From Acidobacteriaceae bacterium (GTDB taxonomy: Bacteria > Acidobacteriota > Terriglobia > Terriglobales > Acidobacteriaceae): 64,000 nucleotides of DNA. The position numbers and the translations under genes are program-made. The stretch lies in the NCBI GenBank assembly GCA_003151435.1, contig PLXP01000050.1, positions 1 through 64,000 of the forward strand, written 5' to 3'. Below the pieces are notes generated by a model. It worked only from the letters and a program-made list of their open reading frames with translations, searched no databases and was not told where the DNA came from. Below, piece by piece: positions 38,620 to 45,593 of this stretch (its first letter is position 1; every line of letters begins with the position of its first letter).

Positions 38620-39066
38620 TCAGGCGTATGCCATTTCCCGCTGCGGCTCGATCTCCACCTTCGTGTGCAGCCGCACGTTCAGCGCGTCCAGGACCTTAAT
38701 GGCGCGCTCCAGCGTGATCCCAAAATACTCATTTCGCTCATCACGGGAGACTTGCGACTCATGCACATCGAGGCGCCTCGCCAGCTCGCGCTGGGACATC
38801 CCCTGGGCAATGCGAATCGAGATGAGCAGATGCCCGAGGCCGCGCAGGTTCTCCAGCTCCTCGAATTCACCCCGCTTGAGACGCTCATAGCTCTCGACCT
38901 CTTCCTTAAGCTGAAGGTGAAACGACTCCATCGGATCGATGACTCGCTTAATCTCCTCGTCGGAAAGGCCGGTTTCCTTCAGCCGCGCCCGATGCTCGGT
39001 GAGCCGGTTTCGCTCATCTGCGAGCCGGGCCGATGCTTCCTGGTACTCAGTCTCGTTGCGAATCAT
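38620..39066 (-). CDS. XRE-family regulator, probable antitoxin
   Basis: A 148-residue protein beginning at the ATG after GGAGG; the longer track frame overlaps the neighbouring gene. Residues 5-75 are helical and likely coiled-coil (EASARLADERNRLTEHRARLKE). Residues 85-140 hold a helix-turn-helix (GMSQRELARRLDVHESQVSRDERNEY). It starts three bases after the nucleotidyltransferase-like gene, so the two form a unit. The gene pattern, enzyme first and HTH protein second, matches toxin-antitoxin pairs. It may also act on the divergent CD-NTase promoter. Confidence 0.78.
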   Translation of the reverse strand: MIRNETEYQEASARLADERNRLTEHRARLKETGLSDEEIKRVIDPMESFHLQLKEEVESYERLKRGEFEELENLRGLGHLLISIRIAQGMSQRELARRLDVHESQVSRDERNEYFGITLERAIKVLDALNVRLHTKVEIEPQREMAYA

Positions 39067-39068
39067 GG

Positions 39069-39635
39069 CTATCCTCCATAGTTGATTTTGACGATACCCC
39101 TCGGCTTGCCGTTTCGACGGCACTGGCGAAAGGCTGAGGGGAATTCCAGTTCGTTCCCATATTTGTCGAGAATCCCGCTGCCTACGCCCAGCCCCGGCAC
39201 ATGCGGATACAGTTCGACGCGGTACTGATGCCACATAGGCAGTTGCTTCTTGGGGTATCCCGGGTATGGCCTGCGTGAAGCGGGGTCCCAGGTCCAGACT
39301 TTGTATGGGTCCAGCAGATTGAGCTTGCGGGTCAATTCGCCGGTGATCAGGTCTTTCAGGTCGCACACGAAATACCCGTCTATGTCATTGGGATGGTCCT
39401 TGTCCTCGGCGAACGATCCGTCCGCGTAGATGTCACGGATACCGACCTGCCATAGCTGCCGCGCGAGAATTTCGAGGTTTTCGACGAGCATCTCACGCCA
39501 GGTCGAATCCCACGCCGAATTTCCCCCTGGCCCCGGTCCCCTGACAAGCACCGACTGCCGGAGATCCGCGAGGGAAATCTCGTAATCGCCCGGAGGAAGG
39601 AGGCCATCCTGATCGAAGGGGGGAATCGCTGTCAT
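39069..39635 (-). CDS. DUF6932-like nucleotidyltransferase-fold protein
   Basis: A 188-residue protein when started at MTAIPPFDQDGLLPPG, the usual opening of the DUF6932 group as I recall it. The polymerase-beta-like nucleotidyltransferase motif is ADGSFAEDK followed by NDIDGYF, giving G-S and D-x-D elements. The rest (VWTWDPASRRPYPGYPKK) is unassigned. It is coupled to the XRE gene. A toxic tRNA- or protein-modifying role is inferred from fold and context only. Its start region is close to the CD-NTase promoter on the other strand. A start seven codons earlier is possible. Confidence 0.65.
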   Translation of the reverse strand: MTAIPPFDQDGLLPPGDYEISLADLRQSVLVRGPGPGGNSAWDSTWREMLVENLEILARQLWQVGIRDIYADGSFAEDKDHPNDIDGYFVCDLKDLITGELTRKLNLLDPYKVWTWDPASRRPYPGYPKKQLPMWHQYRVELYPHVPGLGVGSGILDKYGNELEFPSAFRQCRRNGKPRGIVKINYGG

Positions 39636-39671
39636 GTCTACCGCTCTGCCACACATGACACACTAGACTAC

Positions 39672-39701
39672 CTTGACACATACGTCAAGATTACTTATTA
39701 T
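39672..39701 (+). promoter_or_regulatory. Promoter of the CD-NTase gene with overlapping operator
   Basis: A near-consensus promoter reads TTGACA (39673), 17 bases, TATTAT (39696). An inverted repeat CTTGAC-ACATAC-GTCAAG at 39672-39689 covers the -35 box. Its other arm supplies a TTGACG -35-like box for the opposite strand, with TAGTGT 17 bases on, so both divergent units could be controlled from one site. Confidence 0.65.
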
Positions 39702-39808
39702 GGTATGAAAAGGTGCCTGTATATAGTGCATCGGTATCGGTATTGTCTATTGGTAGTGGTCCGGGCGGACTTGCTCAGGAATCGCTGCTGACCGATTTTG
39801 GAGGCTTT

Positions 39809-40756
39809 ATGGCAGTCCTTAACGCAAATATCGCGCGAAGCGGTGGAGCAAAGCCGTATCGCGACTGGGAGGCGACCTTCGCGAGCCGGGGTGCAGCGCC
39901 CGGATTGACCGAGCAGACCAAGTGCGAGAACGCCGAGCGCGCCATCCGCAAGGCGATCTCGGCAAGCACCGCCCTCGCCTCCAGGAGCATTGAGGTGTTC
40001 ACTCAGGGCTCCTATGCGAACCGAACGAATGTCCGCCAGGATAGCGATGTGGACATCTGCGTTCTTTACACCGGCGCATTCTTTCCCGATTACTCGATGA
40101 GCCAAGGGCTGAACGGCCCGCTCTTGGGATATGTCGATGGCACATACCTTTATGCCGCCTTCAAGAACGATGTACAGGCGGCCCTCATCGCGTACTTTGG
40201 CAAGGAATCGGTGACGCGCGGCAAGAAAGCGTTTGATGTCCATGCCAACACCTACCGGATCGACGCCGATGTCGTGCCGGCCTTCGAGCATCGGCGCTTC
40301 CACGGGAACTCAGCATTAAACTGGTTCGCCTCGGGGACGCAGATCTGCCCAGATGGCGGCAGCGTGATCGTCAACTGGCCGCGCCAGAACTATGCCAACG
40401 GGGTGGAGAAGAATGACGCGACCGGGCGTAGGTTCAAAGCCGTGACCCGAATCCTCAAGCGACTGCGCAACGAGATGGCCGATGAGGGCTATGCCGCAGC
40501 AGTTCCCATCTCCTCCTACCTGATTGAGTGCCTGGTCTGGAATGTTCCAAACGAGGCGTTTGGACATAGCGAACTGAAAGCGGATGTCCGGTGGGCGCTG
40601 GCGCATTTGTGGAATGAAACGCGGACGAATGAAACGTGCAATGAATGGGGTGAGATCAACGAATTGAAGGACCTGCTCTGGAGCGGCCAGCCCTGGTCCC
40701 GTGAGCAGGTAAACACGTTCCTGCAAGCGGCGTGGGACTATATCGGTTTTGAGTAG
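39809..40756 (+). CDS. CBASS-type CD-NTase (cyclic oligonucleotide synthase)
   Basis: A 315-residue nucleotidyltransferase expected to make a cyclic di- or trinucleotide alarm signal on phage infection. The ATG is chosen for the strong TTGGAGG site four bases upstream; the track GTG lies almost at the predicted transcript start. GSYANRT at 67-73 and SDVDI (Asp 80 and 82) form the active-site loop, and IDADVVP (about 152-154) gives the third aspartate. A helical C-terminal domain follows (RFKAVTRILKRLRNEM). Catalytic residues look intact. The effector gene that should follow is broken, so signalling may have no output here. The nucleotide product cannot be told from sequence. Confidence 0.85.
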   Translation: MAVLNANIARSGGAKPYRDWEATFASRGAAPGLTEQTKCENAERAIRKAISASTALASRSIEVFTQGSYANRTNVRQDSDVDICVLYTGAFFPDYSMSQGLNGPLLGYVDGTYLYAAFKNDVQAALIAYFGKESVTRGKKAFDVHANTYRIDADVVPAFEHRRFHGNSALNWFASGTQICPDGGSVIVNWPRQNYANGVEKNDATGRRFKAVTRILKRLRNEMADEGYAAAVPISSYLIECLVWNVPNEAFGHSELKADVRWALAHLWNETRTNETCNEWGEINELKDLLWSGQPWSREQVNTFLQAAWDYIGFE

Positions 40757-40758
40757 CC

Positions 40759-40812
40759 ATGGCATCCGAGCGCTATATCAAGGCCGTCATCTACGCTGCC
40801 GTGCTGGTATAG
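40759..40812 (+). pseudogene. 5' stub of the gene downstream of the CD-NTase
   Basis: An ATG two bases after the CD-NTase stop opens a frame encoding basic residues followed by a hydrophobic run (YIKAVIYAAVLV) that stops at once where transposase-like sequence begins. This looks like the first membrane helix of a lost CBASS effector, perhaps the Cap15 (two-helix beta-barrel) type. Only 17 codons remain, so the identity is a guess. Confidence 0.5.
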
Positions 40813-41056
40813 CAAGGATCATCGTCCCGATCTCAAGCAGTTGGTCTACGAGCTTTCCGTGACGCACGACGGCGCAGTCCCTGTGCTGTTCAAAGCGCAC
40901 GATGGCAACCGGACCGACGACACCTTGCATGAAGAGAACTGGCAGACACTGCGCGGCATTATCGGCCGCTCGGACTTCCTCTACGTGGCCGACTCCAAGC
41001 TGTGCGTCAGCAAGACGCTGATGAACATCGATCGCAACCAGGGACGATTCATTACC
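40808..41056 (+). mobile_element. Internal fragment of an IS1634-family (DDE) transposase
   Basis: The translation YSKDHRPDLKQLVYELSV, DGAVPVLFKAHDGNRTDD and DFLYVADSKLC matches the core of IS1634/IS4-type DDE transposases as I know them. Both the N- and C-terminal parts are missing, and no terminal repeats are visible. It has replaced whatever followed the CD-NTase and is fused in frame to downstream codons. Confidence 0.7.
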
Positions 41057-41104
41057 GAAGCGGCGAATGCGCGCGATAATCTTCTGCGCGAGCGTGGTAT
41101 CAAG

Positions 41105-41551
41105 ATGGCGACCTCCTTTCAGGGCGTTGAACCAACCCCTCCACGCTCGGAAGTCCCCTTTAGATTTTCTCGTGCTTGGCTCATGAACGAACTAAGCGAG
41201 TTTCAGCTCGGAGTGTTTTACGCGTTCAGTGCATACGCGGACCAACCGCTTTTGGCTGAGGATCCAGACATTTTTGCGCGTTTTTGCGATAGCCCAGAGG
41301 TCGTAGAGCGATTAGAACCTTTCGGTCCAGCTCAAAACAATCGCATTCGCCGCACTCTAAGCCAACTTTCTGCACTGGGACTCATCGCCAAAGTGACTTT
41401 GCCTAAGCAGAACCAGGAAACCGGTGAGCGCGAATATCTCAAAGCGTTCCGCCCGCTCAGGGAAGAGGAATTCACACGCCTAACTGATGCGGCGGCATTG
41501 CGCAACGCACTGGGTGTGGGAGGTGAGCCCCAGCCGGAGATCGAGTCATGA
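41105..41551 (+). CDS. Winged-helix-like first gene of an ABC ATPase-HNH operon
   Basis: A 148-residue protein; the exact start is uncertain because the frame is fused upstream to the transposase fragment. I use the ATG of MATSFQGVEPTPP, which lacks a strong ribosome site, so part of the true N-terminus may have been lost. The middle (RFSRAWLMNELSEFQLGVFYAFSAYA) is helical. RIRRTLSQLSALGLIAKVTL, followed by a turn and EYLKAF, reads like a winged helix. It overlaps the ATPase start by ATGA, so it belongs to that operon. I do not recognise a named family; the middle component of ABC-three-component systems is an analogy. Confidence 0.6.
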   Translation: MATSFQGVEPTPPRSEVPFRFSRAWLMNELSEFQLGVFYAFSAYADQPLLAEDPDIFARFCDSPEVVERLEPFGPAQNNRIRRTLSQLSALGLIAKVTLPKQNQETGEREYLKAFRPLREEEFTRLTDAAALRNALGVGGEPQPEIES

Positions 41552-43332
41552 GGCTGCGCTACCTTTACTTGCAGAACTACCCGCCAATCTCGGAAATCAA
41601 AGTGCGTTTTGCCAGCGGATCGCCATTGGCTCGCAACTGCGCCATACGGTTTGTGGTTGGCTTAAATGGTAGCGGCAAGTCGAATCTGTTGCGCGCCATC
41701 GCTGAGGTGTTCCTTGCGCTGGCAGACATGCGTGTTCCTCCTTTTCCGGTCACGTTGTTCTACGAACTAGGCGCGCGCGGTTCAAAGAATCACCGTACGC
41801 TTCTGCTCCACTGTCCTGGGGATCGCAGCCGAGCGAGCTTTTGGGTATACGAGCGGTTCGCGTACGACGATCAAGACCGCCAAGAAGTGTTCGAGAAATG
41901 CATTGAACACCTTAACATGAACGGGCAGCCAGATAATCCCGGCTTCACGGCCTTGATTACTCCCGGGAGTTGGACGGTGCGTAACAGCACAGCGCCTTTA
42001 ATCGGCTTACCTTCGGCAGTTCTGGCCTATACCACGGGGGAATTACGCCCTTGGCGCTCCATCTGGGCTCGCAATCAGGATGGCCTAGGCATGCTTGAGA
42101 GCGACGAGAGCGAGATTGAATTTGGGGATGAGCGCCCAGCAGGCTGGACAGCAGCCCAAGAGGCGGCACTGCAAGCCGCGCGTAAACTGACTACCGAGGT
42201 GGAACTCTCTGCTTCAGAGCGAAAAGCGCCACTTGCCGAAGCCTATCGACGTCCGATTCTCGTGGACGCCACCTTGCTCAAGTGCGCACTCCTTGCCGTG
42301 GCCTTACCACAATCTCTCAAGACCTCAACAGATGAGTATGAGCAGTTTTTGGGAATACTTAGGGACGACGAGAAGAATGATCTACAAGAATTGTTGGAAC
42401 GAGGAAGTTGGCACCACTTGGTATCCGTCGGGTTCCGCACCCGATTGCAAGTAGCAAATTGGGATCGCAAACTGTGCGAGACAGCCAACGACTGGTGGCT
42501 GTCCGCAGGCGAAGTAATCGCCACTCCGCATCCGCTAGAACAACGCCGGACACTGTTTTTCGACCTTAAAGGGATGTTCAGTGGCATGGACGTTACGCTC
42601 CGCAGCGCTGCCCGCGACAGCCTGGCCACCTGTACCACTCAAGGCGAGGCACTTTGGACTCTACTTGGAGGCAAGGACTCCACAGCCTTCGAATTGTTTG
42701 CCCGCTTGATGGAACTCAACCAAGCTGGTCTCTTCGATGATTTGCTCTTGCGCCTGCGATGCCGGGTCGCTCCTCTGCCGGACAGCGAGGGCGTAATTCA
42801 GGATGCCGGCGTTTTGCGTTACGAAGAACTTTCGGATGGCGAACAAATGGTGCTCGGACGAATGGCCCTCTTCCACCTGCTGAGCGCCCAACAAGACGCA
42901 TTGTTGCTGCTCGATGAACCAGAGACACACTTCAATGACAAATGGAAGCGCGAGATTGTCGACATCATCGACGCTGCGATCGGAAGCACAGCAAATGACG
43001 TGCTGATTTCGACGCATTCGGCCATTGTGCTGTCGGATGTATTCAATGACGAGATCGTGATGGTGCAGAGAGCCGCCAATGGTTCAGGGGTACAACCTGT
43101 CAGTGAGAACACCTTCGCGACCGATCCCAGCGCATTGATGATGAACGTATTTGGAGCCGACGACAGTATAGGCAAACGTGCTCAACAGTTCATCGAAGCC
43201 AAGCTAAGCCACGCTACCGGTACACCGGAAGAGATGGCGGATCTTGAGCGCCTGATTGAAAGAATGGGCTCTGGGTTTTACCGCTCTGAGTTGCGCACAT
43301 TGTTGAATACATGGCGAGGCAGAAGTGCTTAA
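41548..43332 (+). CDS. ABC/SMC-type AAA ATPase, Septu PtuA-like
   Basis: A 594-residue ATPase. Walker A is GLNGSGKSN (residues 38-46). The ABC signature LSDGEQMVLGRM is at about 427 and Walker B with the D-loop is LLLLDEPETHF at about 455. The switch histidine is in STHSAIV. About 350 residues of helical or coiled-coil lid lie between. The signature close before Walker B and a C-terminal helical tail are typical of defence ATPases such as PtuA and of OLD-like groups, but no TOPRIM nuclease is fused. It overlaps both neighbours, so the three products are probably made together. It would act as the sensor or motor of a nuclease complex. Confidence 0.85.
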   Translation: MRLRYLYLQNYPPISEIKVRFASGSPLARNCAIRFVVGLNGSGKSNLLRAIAEVFLALADMRVPPFPVTLFYELGARGSKNHRTLLLHCPGDRSRASFWVYERFAYDDQDRQEVFEKCIEHLNMNGQPDNPGFTALITPGSWTVRNSTAPLIGLPSAVLAYTTGELRPWRSIWARNQDGLGMLESDESEIEFGDERPAGWTAAQEAALQAARKLTTEVELSASERKAPLAEAYRRPILVDATLLKCALLAVALPQSLKTSTDEYEQFLGILRDDEKNDLQELLERGSWHHLVSVGFRTRLQVANWDRKLCETANDWWLSAGEVIATPHPLEQRRTLFFDLKGMFSGMDVTLRSAARDSLATCTTQGEALWTLLGGKDSTAFELFARLMELNQAGLFDDLLLRLRCRVAPLPDSEGVIQDAGVLRYEELSDGEQMVLGRMALFHLLSAQQDALLLLDEPETHFNDKWKREIVDIIDAAIGSTANDVLISTHSAIVLSDVFNDEIVMVQRAANGSGVQPVSENTFATDPSALMMNVFGADDSIGKRAQQFIEAKLSHATGTPEEMADLERLIERMGSGFYRSELRTLLNTWRGRSA

Positions 43333-44434
43333 GGAGATCCATCGCATTCCTTGCACTCCGGCGTTAGCGGCCTGCCAAAGGCTGATGAAATGCTTTGCTC
43401 TTTGGCTGTGTCAGCCATCCACAAACGCGGAAAGCATCACGCAAAATGGGTTGCAGCCTCCGATCTCGCCTAGCGCGATCGAAGCCAATTGGCTATGGCA
43501 GTTCTTGCAGAGAACGGAATCGGAAATCGCACTGCTAAATCGTGCGAGGAATGTTGCAAACATGTCTGCTCCGAGGAAATTCCTTCTGAGTGCTTGGATA
43601 CAAGATGTTTCCGCGCTCCCCGCTCAGTTTCAGCCTACTCCTGGAAATTGGCCAGCCGAAAAACCCCCGATCCCTGCACTGTCCTGGAATGCGTTCAAGG
43701 TTCTCATGCAGGCCTTCTACAAGAAAGGCTTGAATAGCGCTAGCGGAATCCCCTATCTACCCAATGGCACTCCGGTCGCCGATGGCGGGCTAACATACCT
43801 TGCCTTTGTACAAGGATTTCGCGACACCCACCGGCTGAACCCAGATCCGAACGCCCGCGAAGTCTGCGTACTGTGCGGCGGCCCACTGGGTGAGTCCCCT
43901 GAAGTAGACCATTGGATAGCCCAGAGTGGCGTGCCGTTGTTTAGTGTGTGCAGTGATAACCTTTTGCCGACCTGCGGAACGTGCAATTCTACTACCAATA
44001 AAGGAGAGAAGGATGTGCACGATGGCGGAAGTTTCGCTAATTGGTTTCACCCCTACTTGCGCGCCGCCAACGGGGCGTTGACCTTGGGCTATGACTTGTT
44101 GTCACGAAGAGTAACGTGCACTGCCGCGCAGGAAATTGACCAACCCAAGGTGGAGAATCTCAACCACCTGCTCAATCTCAGAGACCGCTGGACTCGGGAA
44201 TTCAAAAACGAATACGTCGACCAGCAGAATGTGTTGCGCCGACGCGAGCAAATCCGAATTCAGAACGGCCAGCCACGCCACACGCAAGCCGAAGTGCTGC
44301 AATATTTGCGTCAGATGCAGGCCGACCTCGTGCCAAGTAAGCCGCATTATGAAGTCCACCAAGTGCTGTGTGCGACGATGTTGGAAACAGCACGACTTGC
44401 GGCTTGGCAAACTGAATTAGATTTGGTGCAATAG
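43325..44434 (+). CDS. HNH endonuclease, probable effector of the ATPase system
   Basis: A 369-residue protein beginning at GTG, with GAGG five bases upstream and an eight-base overlap with the ATPase gene. The HNH nuclease lies at about 181-225. The zinc-binding CVLCGG, catalytic EVDHW, LLPTCGTCN and NKGEKD are all present. About 175 residues precede it and are unassigned; the helical C-terminus (LLNLRDRWTREFKNEY) may contact the ATPase. The pair recalls Septu PtuA/PtuB, but this nuclease is longer than most PtuB proteins and has a third upstream partner. DNA cleavage as an antiphage response is inferred. Confidence 0.85.
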   Translation: MLKEIHRIPCTPALAACQRLMKCFALWLCQPSTNAESITQNGLQPPISPSAIEANWLWQFLQRTESEIALLNRARNVANMSAPRKFLLSAWIQDVSALPAQFQPTPGNWPAEKPPIPALSWNAFKVLMQAFYKKGLNSASGIPYLPNGTPVADGGLTYLAFVQGFRDTHRLNPDPNAREVCVLCGGPLGESPEVDHWIAQSGVPLFSVCSDNLLPTCGTCNSTTNKGEKDVHDGGSFANWFHPYLRAANGALTLGYDLLSRRVTCTAAQEIDQPKVENLNHLLNLRDRWTREFKNEYVDQQNVLRRREQIRIQNGQPRHTQAEVLQYLRQMQADLVPSKPHYEVHQVLCATMLETARLAAWQTELDLVQ

Positions 44435-44496
44435 GGCGCCACCGTACCGTAAATACGCGAATGCAACATGTGGCTGGCGGAGGTGGGGAGGGTAAA

Positions 44497-44778
44497 GTGA
44501 GGTACGCGAGCATCACAATGGCGATTTTGGCATCGGCCACAGGAATTGTGGCGGCAAGCTACTGGTTTCTGTCGAGCAAGGTCGAAATAGAGCCGATTTG
44601 GCCGACGGGTGCGAGCGGACCCGTCGAACCGGGTGAGCACGAGGACTCCCAGGATGGATGGATCGGCGGCGCTCTGACGGCGTTTTCGGAATCGGCGCGG
44701 CTGAACGCGAAAGCTGCCATGTGGACGGCAGCATCCGTTATTTTCGCAGCCATTGCAAGCATTCTTTCGGCTCTGTAG
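44497..44778 (+). CDS. Small two-helix membrane protein
   Basis: A 93-residue protein starting at GTG behind GGGGAGGG. Helix one is ITMAILASATGIVAASYWFL at about 6-25 and helix two AAMWTAASVIFAAIASILSAL at the C-terminus. A charged loop (WPTGASGPVEPGEHEDSQDG) separates them. Small proteins with this layout are common in Acidobacteriota, in my experience of such genomes, and have no known role. It follows the HNH gene closely on the same strand but is probably independent of that operon. Confidence 0.65.
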   Translation: MRYASITMAILASATGIVAASYWFLSSKVEIEPIWPTGASGPVEPGEHEDSQDGWIGGALTAFSESARLNAKAAMWTAASVIFAAIASILSAL

Positions 44779-44797
44779 GACTTTGGGGAGAGAAACG

Positions 44798-44959
44798 ATG
44801 GACGATCCGGTTGTTGGGGCAGCGCAGATTGCTTTTTCGGTTCGGCTGAGGGATTCCGCTGATGTTTCCGAGAATACTAAGAACGCTCAACTGATTGCTA
44901 AGAGCTGGCGCAAGGCTGTGCATGAGCTGGTGCGTATTCCGGTCGATGTGGGCCGGTGA
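44798..44959 (+). pseudogene. Small unknown gene cut by the IS21-like end
   Basis: The ATG has GGGGAGAG upstream. The 53-codon frame (DDPVVGAAQIAFSVRLRDSAD and on) looks protein-like, but its last codons lie in the repeat that begins the IS21-like remnant. The native C-terminus is probably missing. The family is not recognised. Confidence 0.4.
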
Positions 44960-45122
44960 TTCCATTGGATGTGGGCTACTGATTCCGGTGTGATGTGGGC
45001 CGGGATTCCGTTCTGATGTGGGCCGCATTTTTTGTTTCACCGTAATCGTGGCCCACATGGCGTAATCGCGGCCCACATGAAATGGAACGATGGCCCAGAA
45101 CCACCGTAATCGCGGCCCACAT
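44945..45122. repeat. Multiple terminal-type repeats of an IS21-family remnant
   Basis: GATGTGGGC(C/T) occurs four times in direct orientation (44945, 44968, 44992, 45015), often followed by GGGATTCCG-like bases. Its inverse GGCCCACAT occurs three times (45050, 45070, 45114), preceded by CGTAATCG. IS21-family ends carry multiple internal repeats of this sort. Both orientations within 180 bases suggest two ends brought together or a large internal deletion. Confidence 0.65.
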
Positions 45123-45210
45123 GCAACGTAACGGTGAAGTGGGCCAGGGCCTGAGCAGGCGTCGTTGGTAATCCCAGGCGGATGTTTTCCTGAAGTCAAA
45201 GGAGAACGTC

Positions 45211-45291
45211 TTGCCAGAAAAGAGATTGCCCATGCGTCAATTACGCGAAGTCCTGCGTCTCTACTTCGAATCACACCTTGCTGGCCGACGC
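45211..45291 (+). pseudogene. 5' fragment of an IS21-type istA transposase gene
   Basis: A TTG start behind AAAGGAGAACG encodes LPEKRLPMRQLREVLRLYFE, the usual opening of IstA-type transposases, up to about SHLAGRR. The expected helix-turn-helix then fails to appear, so the gene is broken soon after its start. It lies just beyond the repeat cluster. Confidence 0.65.
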
Positions 45292-45593
45292 TGCGAGTCG
45301 GCATCCATCTGCTTCTCAATACAAAAAAGGCTTGACTTTCTGCGCGATCGGGGGCTCAATAACTGTCCGAGCGATTTCCATTCCTTCGCGATCCCTGTTC
45401 TCCTTCAACCGCGTGAGGAATGATGTCTTTCAGTAGTAGCTTGGTCCGAATCTGTTTCTGGTGCGGTGCCAAGTCACAATTCCGAGCCAGGACTAGGTTC
45501 GGCCGTATCTCTGCGTGCCGACTACTGAGAGAGCGTCTGTTTCCAGATCGGAACAACGGTAGGACGAGAGAACAATTCCCGGAGGTGGCCCCC

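Noticed and set aside
44945-45122. Repeat cluster as a CRISPR array
   Set aside because: Units are only about 10-20 bases, occur in both orientations and have irregular spacing, and a transposase start follows.
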